Below are positions 51,055 through 62,480 of a DNA stretch of 64,000 bases, piece by piece; position 1 is the first letter of the stretch; each line of letters opens with the position of its first letter. Source of the stretch: Gymnothorax reevesii (lineage: Eukaryota; Chordata; Actinopteri; Anguilliformes; Muraenidae); NCBI GenBank assembly GCA_029721435.1, contig CM056587.1, positions 496,001 to 560,000 of the forward strand. The letters are read 5' to 3'. The translations under genes and the position numbers were made by a program. The notes below the pieces were generated by a model that saw only the letters and a program-made list of their open reading frames with translations, had not been told where the DNA came from and did no database searches.

Positions 51055-51210
51055 AGTTCATATATGACTTTGTATATGTCTCTAATACAAACCTAGGCTC
51101 CATCTGTGACCTTTTCAGTGACAGAAGTCAATGAATTTTCTCTTGGTCAAGTTTGACCTTCGAAGGTCAATATGAATATTACTGTAACCCACTTTTGGTA
51201 ATTACCCTGA
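51055..51210. repeat. Dispersed repeat with AGGTCA palindrome, copy 1
   Basis: It shares ATACAAACCTxxxxTCxxTCTGT, GTGAxAG and CTTCxAAGGTCA blocks with 56450-56610. It contains the 16-bp perfect palindrome TGACCTTCGAAGGTCA at 51154-51169. Confidence 0.5.
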
Positions 51211-51391
51211 ATAACTAGGTTCGAAAAGAGAATAGATATGAATGAACAGCCAAGCAATGAACAACACCAACTACAAAACAGATTCTACAAAGATAAACTT
51301 ATTTCGTGAGTAGTGGATATGAAATTGTACAACATTAATATGAACAGTGGTTTGGAAAATAAGAAAATTAAATAGCGCCTTTAAAATAACT

Positions 51392-51648
51392 AGAGCACTC
51401 GGCAACCGAGCACATGTATCCCCCGAAGGCCCCCCAGTTGGGCCCAGATGGTCCCAGAGTACCCAAAATTAATAGGTGTCGTGAACTTACCATAATACAT
51501 GTCCCTGCAAAATTTGAAAAGAATTGGTGCAATTATGTGGGCTGTAGAGCGTTCACAAGAAAATCTCTGCGGACGCGGACACGGCGGACGTGTGACGAGG
51601 TAAAATCCATAGTATCCTCGAACTTCGTTTGGGGGATACAATGAGTCT
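51392..51648. repeat. Short repeat with GGACGCGGAC tract and terminal hairpin
   Basis: It starts near ACTAGAGCACTCGGCAACCG and has a GCGGACGCGGACACGGCGGA tract at about 51568-51590. It ends with GTATCCTCGAACTTCGTTTG then GGGGATAC, which folds as a stem. The tract plus terminal hairpin resembles 24950-25110 and, loosely, 40860-41255. Confidence 0.45.
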
Positions 51649-52147
51649 TAGTTCTCTTCGTACTGGTACTGTTTTGTTTGTGTTTTTTTTTTTTTTTTCT
51701 TTCCCCCAATTGTTCCTCAAGTCAGTCCCTGCATATCAATCCTGCCAACTGGGTTGGCCCTACCACCAATTAGGTTAGTCACGAAGAATCAATCCAGCTT
51801 CTTTAAGATCTTTGGGAGGCTGGCCATCCATAAATCACTGGATGATCCCAAAACACTCCACCTATGGCTCTGGATCCTCTCCAACAGACTGGATGTTATT
51901 ATGGAGACTATGGGTCTCCAAAAGACCTGACCTGTTTAATTTAATAAACAGAACCTTTAAGTAAACAAATCTAATTGCTGTACAACAATATCACTAAAGT
52001 GTAATGACAATGTTATGCATTTTGGCCTTGCATTACACTATAACTCAATAACTTCAATTCTAGAAATCAAGTGTTCTTCCATGAACCACTGGGTAACAAT
52101 TTAAAACAACAACATCAGATATTGTGATTCAAATTATGAGCAAAATA

Positions 52148-53675
52148 CACTGCTCAAAAAAATAAAGGGAACACTGAAACAACACAATGTAACTCCAAGT
52201 CAATCACACTTCTGTGAACTCAAACTGTCCACTTCGGGAGCAACACTGATTGACAATCAATTTCACATGCTATTGTGCAAATGGAATAGACAACAGGTGG
52301 AAATTATAGGCAATTAGCAAGACACCCCCAATAAAGGAGTGGTTCTGCAGGTGGTGACCACAGACTACTTCTCAGTTCCTATGCTTTCTGGCTGAGGTTT
52401 TGGTCACTTTTGAATGCTGGCAGTGCTTTCACTCTTGTGGTAGCATGAGACGGACTCTACAACCCACACGAATGGCTCAGGTAGTGCAGCTCATCCAGGA
52501 ATGGCACATCAATGCAAGCTGTGGAAAGAAGGTTCGCTGTGTCTGTCAGCATAGTGTCCAGAGCATGAAGGCGCTACCAGGAGACAGGCCAGTACATCAG
52601 GAGACATGGAGGAGGAGGCCGTAGGAGGGCAACAACCCAGCAGTAGGACCGCTACCGCCTTTGTGCAAGGAGGAACAGGAGGAGCACTGCCAGAGCCCTG
52701 CAAAATGACCTCCAGCAGGCCACAAATGTGCATGTGTCTGCTCAAAAGGTCAGAGTGCGACTCCATGAGGATGGTATGAGGGCCTGACATCCACAGGTGG
52801 GGGTTGTGCTTACAGCTCAACACTGTAGGACGTTTGGCAAATTCGCCACTGGCCCCCTGTGCTCTTCACAGATGAAAGCAGGTTCACACTGAGCACGTGA
52901 CAGAGTCTGGAGACACCGTAGAGAATGTTCTGCTGCCTGCAACATCCTCAAGAATGACCGGTTTGGCAGTGGGTCAGTAAAGGTGGGGGTTGGCATTTCT
53001 TTGGGGGGCCGCACAGCCCTCCATGTGCTTGCCAGAGGTAGCCTGACAGCCATTAGGTACAGAGATAAGATCCTCAGACCCCTTGTGAGAGTGCGGTTGA
53101 CCCTGGGTTCCTCTTAATGCAAGACAATGCTAGACCTCATGTGGCTGGAGTGTGTCAGCAGTTCCTGCAGGATGAAGGCATTGATGCTATGGACTGGCCG
53201 CCCGTTCCCCAGACCTGAATCCAACTGAGCACATCTGGGACATCATGTCTCGCTCCATCCACCAACACCACGTTGCACCACAGACTGTCCAGGAGTTGGT
53301 GGATGCTTTAGTCCAGGTCTGGGAGGACATCCCTCAGGAGACAATCCGCCACCTCACCAGGAGCATGCCCAGGCATTGTTGGGAGGTCATACAGGCACGT
53401 GGAGGCCACACACACTACTGAGCCTCATTTTGACTTGTTTTAAGGACATTACATCAAAGTTGGATCTGTAGTGCATTTTTCCACTTCAATTTTGAGTGCA
53501 ACTCCAAATCCAGAGCTCCATTGATTATTAAATTTGATTTCCATTGATAATTTTTGTGTGATTTTGTTGTCAGCACATTCGACTATATAAAGAACAAAGT
53601 ATTTAATAAGAATATTTCGTTCATTCAGATCTAGGTGGTGTTATTTTAGTGTTCCCTTTATTTTTTTGAGCAGCG
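52148..53675 (+). mobile_element. Full-length Tc1-like transposon (dead), family widespread in fishes
   Basis: TA lies on both sides (52146-52147 and 53676-53677). The inverted ends share CACTGCTCAAAAAAATAAAG then GGAACACT (one mismatch: CGCTGCTC at the right). It is 1528 bp long. I recognise this family from fishes and other aquatic vertebrates, in which near-identical copies suggest horizontal spread; that statement is prior knowledge. This copy looks relatively well preserved compared with the others here but has several indels. Confidence 0.92.
52440..53421 (+). pseudogene. Tc1-like transposase with indels
   Basis: Catalytic blocks remain readable: VLFTDESRFTLS near 52860, LMQDNARPHVAGV near 53120 and DLNPTEHIWDIMSRSIHQ near 53215, with final Asp, Asp and Glu. 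The frame ends with ARGGHTHY near 53400-53421. Indels include a deletion near 52825-52845 before the first catalytic block and another near 53090 before the second. The three blocks are therefore in different frames. Confidence 0.85.
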
Positions 53676-53677
53676 TA

Positions 53678-54046
53678 TATACATCATGACATGAATTTAT
53701 GTAACAGGCATCATGAACTTAACCCCTAACTCACAACTAAGCAAGAAAATTCCCTCACATTACAATTTGTATCACCAAGCAATTAACTTATTCCCCTCCT
53801 TAATTCAGTATAAGGAAAATGAATACCAAAACATTCCCTTTAAATACACAGAGATAAATGGCTGATCAACCTGTACTCTGTGCTGCCTGCAGTCACAGGT
53901 ACTAACGTAAACACAATGCTCAACTATCAATCAATCAACTAATAATGTGCAGCTTGGTGTATTAAGTACACAGGCTAAGATGCCCAATCATTGAGTGTTC
54001 ACATAGCAACGCACTTAATGCAACCGTTAATGCAACCGTTAACCAC
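53678..54046. other. AT-rich sequence without recognised features
   Basis: About 370 bp right of the Tc1 element. It shows a tandem GCAACCGTTAATGCAACCGTTAA near 54018 and nothing else that I can classify. Confidence 0.4.
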
Positions 54047-54240
54047 AGCATATTTCCATATAGCTAACTCGTTCAGCATGAGTAGCAGAGGCTAACATAT
54101 ATCAAAAAACACCAAAAATATCACTTTCACAGATGTGACAGTTCACTACAGTATATTTCCACATAGCTAACCCATTCAGCATGAGTAGCAATAGCTAACA
54201 GATGTCAAAAAACACCAAAATATCACTCTCACCGATGCAT
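54047..54240. repeat. Two tandem copies of a ~105-bp unit
   Basis: The unit CAGxATATTTCCAxATAGCTAAC ... TTCAGCATGAGTAGCA ... CAAAAAACACCAAAAATATC ... TCACxGATG occurs at 54047-54142 and again at 54152-54238, with small differences. Confidence 0.75.
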
Positions 54241-56449
54241 TTTTTTCAGTGCTGAGCATCATGTTAACCCCTCTGTGCAGAAGCCAAATTTGGCTATTTT
54301 TGGGTTACCCACTTTAATGCTATATAATTCAAGATTTAAGCTTCATAAAGAGGAAAAATGTGGCTCAATTCTGAAAAGACACTTACAGCATTTAGAATTA
54401 CATAGTATTTCAGTTAATTTTCATGATTATGGTAGAGAAAATGAGCTGCAAACATAAAAAATCTTCATGAGAATTCACCATTGAAATTGCAAAAAAAATA
54501 ATTCTGAGGATTGAAAAACTGCTGGGGCTTAAAACTATACATTTCTGGTATCATAAACTCCTTGACCACAAGTACAATTTATCTTCAACATTACATTCTA
54601 GATTACCTACATGCTTTTAGCCAAATTATACAGCTATCCAAGTGTCTCCCAGAAGTCTCAAAATGAAGTCCTGTCAAATCATAAAAAAAATCATGTATAT
54701 AACACAAATAAAGTTAAGGCATGAAATTTAATATGAAGAAATGATTTTCTGGTTGAGTTTTGTATGAATTTATCAATCTCAGCGCAGTTGAATATCAATG
54801 GTCACCAGTAACCTCTCCAAACACAAAATATGCCTTTTCTCCATAATAAAGTTTAGAGTTTTGGCCATTTTACTTCAAAGTGCCCCAAGCCAGCACAAAC
54901 ACGCATTAAATAAACTTCTTATTAAACGGTTAGAACATTCACCCTGTAATGGAAGCTACCAGTCCCCTCTTCTAAGCTTACAAACTCATTTAAACACTTA
55001 TAAGGAACAAGTGCAACTCACTAACTAAGTAATATCTGAATTCTGAAATATACCTTATTTTAATAGAACAGACACTCCACTTTCAGGGAACAATCCATTG
55101 CCTCCCTGGATTCAAAAGAAACGTGCAATGAACGTACCAGGGGGTCCACCCAAATGCACGGGCAGTTCGCATTTTAAACAGGAAAAAAAACCCTCGACAT
55201 TCGACTTTGTAGAGTACGTATACATTCCAAAAACAAAACAACAACAACAACAAAAAAAATAACAAAGTAGCAGCCTCACCTTTTTCATGAATCCCTTTTT
55301 CCAGAGACCGATGTATCCTGTAGCAGGAACCCTCCGGTCCTGTTTCATTCGAAATAATTCCAATTGACCATATCCTTATCTCATTTAAATCCCCTAAATG
55401 TAACTGAACACTTCAAGGCCAGTTTTGCGAACGTGTTTTCTATAAATCGCGTCTATTTTAACCGCGTAATGTGCATAAGGTAGACAGGATACAACAGAGC
55501 CTGCTGATACGCATAGGTTTGTATGCTCTCTGTTTGTCCAATCAATGTGTTTCACTTGCTCTAAAATGTTTAAACACTCGGGAATTGGATAAGAAACGAG
55601 CCAATCAATACATTGTTACCAGGGAAACTTCACGAGAGCATGAAGTGTAACTCTGCAATTACGCAGAAGAGCTTGAGCGTATGATTGAGTGATTGGCTAT
55701 CAACGCCAGTACTCGGGTGGATATAAGGAAGCGCTGGATTTGTCAATGAATGGATCTGCGCGTCAATCCACGGTTGGGAACAATGAATTTTTTTGTATGT
55801 GACAACTGTAATTAACAGTAGAATGAGAGAGAATCAATACCATGTCGATTTTTTTGCCTCAGAAAACTGATTTTTCTGAACCATTACTTGGAATACTGTC
55901 GGCTCACTGTGGCTTAACTGGTTGCTACAGAGGATAACGATTTTTTCTGTGTCAGGATATCGTTTTTTTAAACTGCTGGATCAATACTATAGGCAAGGAT
56001 ACTGACCAGTTTGCACATCAGGCTTAGCTGAGGAGTTAAATTCATGCAGCTCTTGAAAAACAGGGCGTGGAGTGAACTTCCCCATATTCAGAACCGCGTT
56101 CGAGGTCTGCTTGCTTGTGAACATTCAATAACTGATCCGGGGGTGCCATTTAGTGATCGAGTACAATAACAGCGTGCTTAAATTTGCAGGTCTATAGATG
56201 CGGGCGTCTATATCTGCAGAAAGGGGTTAAACTGTAACAAAGAAACTAGTTTGAGCTAACATTAACTCAAATGATTTGTGGTAGCTTTGCTACAATTAAT
56301 GTCAAACAGCTTCTACTCAACGAATTTGAAGCAAACGGCTTTTTTGAAAAGTACTGAGAACAAACTTGTCTCCCACTCAATAGGCTGAACGTGCATGCTA
56401 AGTGGTTGCTAAGAGACTACCTCCCTTTCGTTTGGCAAGATGTGGTGAA
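54241..56449. other. Sequence without recognised features
   Basis: About 2.2 kb, AT-rich to near 55350 and more mixed after. No gene, CpG-island promoter or mobile termini are recognised. A run of CAACAACAACAACAA lies near 55239. A non-coding first exon of the MO25-family gene could lie here or outside the window, but nothing marks it. Confidence 0.4.
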
Positions 56450-56610
56450 CCCAATGAAACTTCATACATGACTTCCTCTGTCCACGATACAAACCTTACT
56501 TCTGTCTGTAATAGTTTTAGTGATAGCAGTTATGTAAATTTTACTATATGAAGTTTCACCTTCAAAGGTCACTGAAGGTCAATAGATAGTGATGTCATGC
56601 TGCAATAGTT
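56450..56610. repeat. Dispersed repeat with AGGTCA boxes, copy 2
   Basis: The diverged partner of 51055-51210, with ATACAAACCTTACTTCTGTC, GTGATAGCAG and ACCTTCAAAGGTCACTGAAG then GTCAAT. Confidence 0.45.
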
Positions 56611-56714
56611 GCATGTGTAGTTATTATGTTTTGTTCTTATTTCAGATGATTCATCAGTCATCCTTTCTGTCTGAATAAACTGAAGTTGAGAGGAAGACAG
56701 TTAATTGTCTTTCC

Positions 56715-57763
56715 ATGATGGATGAGTCATTGAGTCAACTAGAAAAACATCATTCAGCCATGTCAAAACTCATATGCCCCGTGGAGGGTTGCAACTGGGA
56801 GTCACAGGACCTCAAAGCAGCATTCGCAGCAGCCCTCACCACATCCCTACAGATGCATGACAAGGCAGCGCATAGAGCATCACCTCCCTCAAAACTGGAT
56901 CCTCCGAAGATTGATTCAGGATGCAACCCAAACCAGTGGTCAGCCATCACCAGACAGTGGGCCATGTACAAGACAGGGATGGTCATATCAGTCAACCAGG
57001 CATCAACTGCCCTGTTCTACTGCTGCAGTGAGGACCTCAGGCTGACGTAATGAGAGACTTGAGATGCGATGTTGCTGGGATGCCAGAGACTGACCTGCTT
57101 AGAGCAATTAGGCGTCTCGCCGTGAAGGAGGAAAGCGTTTTGTTCCACCGCATTAAACTGGGGAAAATGGTACAGCCTACAGGTACAGGCATAAGGACTT
57201 TCCTCGCCAGCCTAAGGGGACAAGCAGCTCTATGCAAATTCACAGCAGCCTGTCAACAGCCTGGCTGTAACCATACTTTCGACTTCAGCAATGAGATCAA
57301 AGATAATCTTGTAAGGGGGATAGCAGACCCTGAAATACTTAATCTCTCTGCATTTGAACAATTGTGCACGTCAAGCCTTCATGGGAACATGAAACAGCAA
57401 GACCCCAGTAAACCACCGATAGCCCATCATATCGTTGAGGATAGATGGATCGAACATCCATCTAAGCCCCACCCTACAGTTGTCGTCGATTTGGTCCCAT
57501 TACCCGAAGACCAAAGTGATCTGGGCTACCCTATCAATGACAGTTCAGGGCTCAAAAGATTCTCTATACCAATGGTGGCAGACTCTGGCTGCCAGAGCTC
57601 TGTGATACCTAAACAGACTGCATTTGCAATGGGCTACAAAACAAGTGACATCATGCCTGTCAAGCTCAAGATGTGTGGGGCTATAAGTGAAGACTTGGGA
57701 ATTGAGGGCGGCATCCTTCTACAAATTTGTCTCAGTGATATTGCAGGATCTATAAAATCATAA
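56715..57763 (+). pseudogene. Gag-like and protease region of the gypsy relic
   Basis: The N terminus has a zinc-finger-like C-x4-C with later H-x4-H (CPVEGC ... HDKAAH) and a second CQQPGC motif near 57258. A conserved stretch includes LRGQAALCKFTAAC (57205-57250). A VADSGCQSSVIP motif near 57575 is the aspartic protease active site of the DSG type. A stop and frame change at about 57047 splits the Gag region, and another ends the protease frame at 57761. A deletion seems to have removed part of Gag around 57340-57400. Confidence 0.7.
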
Positions 57764-57805
57764 AAACATTTGGTGTACGTGTCCACAAAGATGGAAAAAT
57801 AATTT

Positions 57806-58746
57806 TTGTGCAGAGAAGCCCTTGAGAAGCTTGGTATGGTCCCACCCAACTTCCCTGAGATACCAACCAGAAAATCCCCTGATCATGTTTCATCCATTGA
57901 GACCCCAGATGACTCCACCTGTCATTGTCCTAAGAGGGGACAAACACCCCCACCCTTACCTGGACTGAAGTCTCTTCCACCTGGACTGACAGCAACAGAG
58001 GAAGACATACCAGCACTCAAGGCCTGGCTCCTCGACTATTATGGTGCCACGATTTTCAACATCTGTGAGCACCAACCTCTCCCTATGATGAAATGTGAAC
58101 CCTTGCAGCTACATGCTGATCCAGAGGCAAGACCTGTGGCTGTGCACAAGCCTGCCTTTGTACCCATACACTGGCAGGACCGGGTCCTGAAAGACCTGGA
58201 ACGTGATGTCAGAATTGGAGTCCTTGAAAAGGTTAGCCCCAACACACCTGTAACCTGGTGTTCGCGGATGGTTGTTGCAGCTAAGGCAGATGGAAGCCCA
58301 AGATGAACTGTTGACCTATAGCCACAGAGCAGACACACCATGTGCCCAGTCAGTTTCATCTGGCTGATCGCATCCCTCAGAATACAAGAAAGACAGTCAC
58401 AGCTGCATGGAACGGCTACCACTCTGTGCCAGTCCGAGAAGAGGATAGAGATATCACTACTTTCATAACCTCATGGGGCAGGTTCAGATACAAAGTTGCT
58501 CCCCAGGGCTTCCTCGATAGTGGGGATGCTTACACACAGAGATTTGACAGCATCATAGCAGATTTTCCCGACGAGGTGAAATGTGTTGATGACACTTGCA
58601 TGTGGGCTGGGACTATAGAGGCCTCCTACTTTCAAACCTGCAAGTGGCTTGACCTATGTGCCCGTAATGGAATCACCCTCAACCCAAAGAAGTTCCAGTT
58701 CACCCAGAAATCGGTCGAATTTGCAGGCCGTACTGTCACGTTGTAG
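57806..58746 (+). pseudogene. Reverse transcriptase part of the gypsy relic
   Basis: Residues near 58130-58300 (AVHKPAFVPIHW, VLEKVSPNTPVTWCSRMVVA, KADGSPR) form the RT entry. In-frame TGA (58303-58305) and TAG (about 58319) follow. A shifted frame from 58342 has AWNGYHSVPVREEDRDITTF, FRYKVAPQGFLDSGDAYTQR and the catalytic YVDD-type box as CVDDTCMW near 58580. The frame then runs into the insertion at 58742. Confidence 0.8.
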
Positions 58747-60403
58747 AACCTGAAAGTTTGATTTAGCTCACCACATATGTCAAAAATAATATTGTTGGAA
58801 CATATGCTCATTATGCATGTAAAATCTGGATGTTTGGTTGATCTGGTGCAGCCCAGGGCCAGCAGTAAACTTTTATAATAATACAGCCTGCCGGTACGAG
58901 TGGCATCCTTTGTTCTACTCAGCAGGAGGCCGGAGCCATTACGTCCAGGCTCCCCAGTGTTCCTCAGAGTTATATCACGGACCCCACTGAGATTTAAGCC
59001 TAGTTACATTAATCTGCTTAAAATAATCTAAATCTCTGTCAAATTCATAATATGTTTATGTCCAATATCCTAGAAAGGAACCACTTATATATTGATAACA
59101 CAATTGGGGCTATAATATTCCATTTTAAGGCTTTTCCATGACAACTGCATCATTTTAGCACATATTCCTATCATGTTTGGTCTCTTTATTCTCGGGGGAG
59201 TCCAAATAGTTGAATGAAACATGTTTCATTTCCCTTGGAATTATGGTTCATCTTGTTTGTAAGATTCATTCGGGCGACTACCTAATCTCCTCTCTATGCA
59301 AATTAATCTTATCACCTAAGCCAGTAAAACTCTGATTCGGCTACCCCTTCCTCTACCTTGTTCAGAGGCGTGGTTTGGAATCTTTAAAGGTAGAAGATTC
59401 TAACCAGAAGGGGGCTCTTCTCTTCTCACTCTTCTTTGTCAACATCTGAAGCGCGTAGGTAAGTGGGGGAAGTCACATGTTGCCTTGTTCCGGAGCGAGG
59501 GGGCATCGGAGTTCTCCCCGATCACGTGGGGCGACTTCAGCTCCGCTTAGCCATTCATCTTTCCCAGGTATGAAAATATTCTATATCCTTGTAAATTATG
59601 GGTAACTGGTAATTGGCTTAGCGTTGATTTGTTTGATCCAAGTTGTGCTTACCCGGTAATTAAATTATTTCTTTTTCAGCTTGCGTGATTTTCCTTGATT
59701 TGTAACAGTCGTATATTCTAGCTTTGTTGTGACCGGGATTTAAGGGGAAAATCCTACCAAGACATGAGTAGGTAACGATACTTCTAAGTTAGATTTAAGA
59801 TTACGTCCTACCCCTTAAGAGTTTGTGTAATACCGGTCCTTGGGATCTAGCTATTCAACGGTACCCTTAGGCGTATATTTTATTTATAAGCCGGTACCGG
59901 GTTACTCTCTATAAGGGGCCCTTATAAGTTTACATAAATCTGGGTTTGTGATAAGTTCATGCTCAGTGCCATTTTGTTTAGGCCTCGATGCTGCCATCAT
60001 GGTAATTTCTTCTATCCAATTGATTTATCGTCGAATTGATTCCAGGACAGTTGCGTTTAATTAACCCTGGGGACGTATTTACTGAGCAATGATGGCTTGC
60101 GCTGCCATATCTGATGGCGGATTTGTCTCGAAATTCGCGCATGCTGTTCCAAAACTATCAATTCTAATTCGGAGTCAGATATTTAGCGAGGATACAACTA
60201 AATTTGGTATTTTAACTGTTTAATGGAGTCAGATTGATTGTAACCATTGCGTTTCTATGCCCCGTCTTTGTACGGAGAAAATACCCATTACATTGTGATT
60301 CACACCAGCCAGAAAAATGCTCGAATTGAAGTTAGTCAATAAGAACACGTGAGTCCTTCACTCACTGCAATGTCCGTCTTTGGTATTGCTTTGTTGTGGT
60401 CTT
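58742..60403. mobile_element. 1.66-kb insertion with 4-bp target duplication (ACGT) in the RT gene
   Basis: The gypsy frame ends ...GTCACGT at 58741 and resumes ACGTCTACCCAG at 60404, so ACGT is duplicated (58738-58741 and 60404-60407). The insertion starts TGTAGAACCT. A 4-bp duplication with a TG start and no coding region fits a large solo LTR, but the right end (TTGTGGTCTT) is not a clean CA. Open frames inside are short. Its class is unresolved. Confidence 0.6.
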
Positions 60404-61047
60404 ACGTCTACCCAGCTCAAGCCAAGCCAGAAGTTTCTTGATTCTGTTCTGAACTTTCCAGCACCCAAGGACATTACTGGAGCTAGAGCATGGTTTGGAC
60501 TTGTGAACCAAGGAGCCTATGCATTTGCTGTTGCGAAGCAGATCAGACAATTCAGACCCCTCCTAAAACCATCAACACAGTTTGTTTGGACAGAAGAACT
60601 GAACACTCTGTTTGAACAATCAAAGCATGCTATTGCGTCAGAAATGAAAAATGGTGTTAGGCTATTTGACCCATCTCGGACAACATGTCTTTCGACAGAC
60701 TGGTCCGTTGAAGGAATAGGATTCCTCTCAGACAAAAGTATTGTCGGTGCGTCGCCAAAACTTTGACCTGCTGCCCTGACGGTTGGAAACTTTGTCTCAT
60801 AGGCAGTAGATTCACAACACGAGCTGAGAGTCGGTACGCCCCGATTGAGGGGGAAGCCCTTGCTGTGGCTTATGCACTCCATCAAACGCGTTACTACATC
60901 CTTGGATGTTCTGACCTCATTGTAGCGACAGACCACAAATCACTGCTGAGAATCCTCAATGACCGCTCACTCACTGAGATGAGCAACAGACGCCTGCTCA
61001 ATCTGAAAGAGAAGACACTTGCATACAGATTCACTCTAGTAAATTAG
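60404..61047 (+). pseudogene. RT connection and RNase H part of the gypsy relic
   Basis: QKFLDSVLNFPAPKDITGAR follows the RT thumb. RNase H residues are visible: STDWSVEGIGF near 60690 (first Asp), RYAPIEGEALAVAYAL near 60835 (Glu) and IVATDHKSLLRIL near 60920 (Asp). A frame change occurs at about 60765. The frame stops at 61045-61047 after YRFTLVN, where the tether and integrase should follow. Confidence 0.8.
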
Positions 61048-61558
61048 ATAAATTAATTAAATTGTTCGAGTATTATTTTTGCCCTCAGAATTAAAGAGAA
61101 GATGCTTAATCAATTATTATTTTTGTCTCTCAAAATATGAGAGAAGTTGCTTAACAACAAACCCACAAATATGATGTTGGAAATCACAAACTCCTTATTT
61201 TTGAGTCACCCCGCCGGTCGTAAAAAGAGCGAGGAGATCTTGCGCTGCTTTGCCTTCTCTCCGCAACTGGCCATCACGACTCGAAATTAATATTGAAACA
61301 TTACTCGCCAATTGAATGAGACTGGTTTAATTAATCATAAACAATTAAGCATTGTTGACCTTTTAATTATTCTTGTTGTTACTAGTTGGTGTACGTTTAT
61401 ATAACACTAAAAGGCCCGCCTTACTTTTCGGAGCAGATCTCACCGAGTCTTCAGTCTGCATATCATAAATCATCCTTGACGTTATATCTTTATGCGAGTA
61501 TTTTAATAACTTTGCTCACCTCTTTGCGACGATGTCGCTGTTTAATTTCACTTCCAGC
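61048..61558. other. AT-rich sequence without recognised features
   Basis: About 500 bp after the truncated gypsy relic. Repeated GAGAAGxTGCTTAA motifs occur near 61095 and 61142. Nothing is classified. Confidence 0.4.
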
Positions 61559-61589
61559 TTTTTTTTTTTTGGGGGGGGGGGGGGGGGGG
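61559..61589. repeat. Homopolymer junction, about 12 T then 19 G
   Basis: A T run (61559-61570) passes directly into a G run (61571-61589). It could be an assembly artefact or a quadruplex-capable tract. Confidence 0.85.
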
Positions 61590-61599
61590 ACCATTTATG

Positions 61600-62270
61600 C
61601 ACGTAGGACCTCAGGCGCATCGTTTGACCTGTAAATTCAGGGGCCAATATCCCTCCCTTTATTGAAATTAATTACGGTTGTCCTTTATTAACACATTTTC
61701 CAATTCAAGAGTAATCAAGTGGCAATTGAAGACACGGCTTCTCTCCCCCATGCAATCTAAAAGCGACAAAATAACGGGCTACACTCAGTACCTAAAAATA
61801 ATTTGGTCTATGCACCGTCACTCGGCGACGGCATTTCATAACTCTTCATTTAATGAGGGTAATTTCGGCGACAACTACGTACACCTGTTTTGGCAGCACG
61901 GTCACTCAGCTCGCTGTAAAAAAGACAGCTGTCTGATTGGAAAATGTAAACGGACGAAACCACGTACTAGTCATCAAAATTACCTTCCTTCGCTGAAGAG
62001 TTCTGAAATTCCGTCGCTGAGTGACGGCGCATGTACATAATAATAATCACATTATTTTTCTGTGCTGAATGTAGCCCATTATTTTGTCGCTTTTAGATCG
62101 CATGGGGACAGAAGCCGTGTCTGCAATTGCCACTTGATTATTCTTGAAATGGAAAACGTGGTAATGAAGGAAACCCATCAAGAATTAGCCAGCACTGATT
62201 ATTTTCAATAAAGGTAGGGATATTAGCCCCGGAATTTTCAGTTCAAATGACGCGCCTGCTGAACTAAATG
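61600..62270. repeat. Foldback element with ~320-bp arms
   Basis: The left arm (61600-61920) pairs with the right arm (about 61925-62270) almost throughout. Examples are GGCCAATATCCCTCCCTTTA with TAAAGGTAGGGATATTAGCC, GATCTAAAAGCGACAAAATAA-like with its inverse, and ACCGTCACTCGGCGACGG with CCGTCGCTGAGTGACGG. The centre is near CAGCTCGCTGTAAAAAAGAC. No target duplication is resolved. A further direct copy of the right-arm sequence follows at 62275-62400. Confidence 0.8.
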
Positions 62271-62274
62271 TAGC

Positions 62275-62400
62275 CCATTTTTCTCTGTTAGATCGCATGG
62301 TGGAGAGAAGCCGTGTCTTCAATTGCCACTTGATTATTTTTAAATCGGAAAACGTGTTAATAAAGGAAAACCATTAAGAACAAGCCAGGCCTAATTGTTG
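62275..62400. repeat. Direct partial copy of the foldback arm
   Basis: TGTAGCCCATTTTTCTCTGT through AATTGCCACTTGATTATT to AAGAACAAGCC repeats 62070-62180 in the same orientation, in addition to the inverted pair. Confidence 0.75.
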
Positions 62401-62480
62401 CCGATTTTCGTCTAGGCGAGCGCCGAGGTGCCGTGCTGGAGCGTTTTTTTTTTCATCTATGAGAGGAAACTGGACAGTTC

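Larger units (their letters stand above)
56715..61047 (+). mobile_element. Ty3/gypsy-like retrotransposon relic, split by a 1.66-kb insertion
   Basis: In order: Gag-like region (56715-57560), protease (near 57580), reverse transcriptase (about 58040-58746), a foreign insertion (58742-60403), then connection and RNase H (60404-61047). No integrase and no LTR pair are recognised; the element stops abruptly after RNase H near 61047. Stops and frame changes occur in every module, so it is a dead copy. Family assignment rests on motif order and RT/RNase H motifs. Confidence 0.8.

Noticed and set aside
55590..55800. Promoter or first exon of the MO25-family gene
   Set aside because: More mixed base composition caught attention, but there is no CpG cluster, TATA box or donor supported by other evidence.
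56715..61047. An intact endogenous retrovirus
   Set aside because: No envelope or integrase region, no paired LTRs, stops in each module and a large insertion; it is a decayed gypsy-type retrotransposon.
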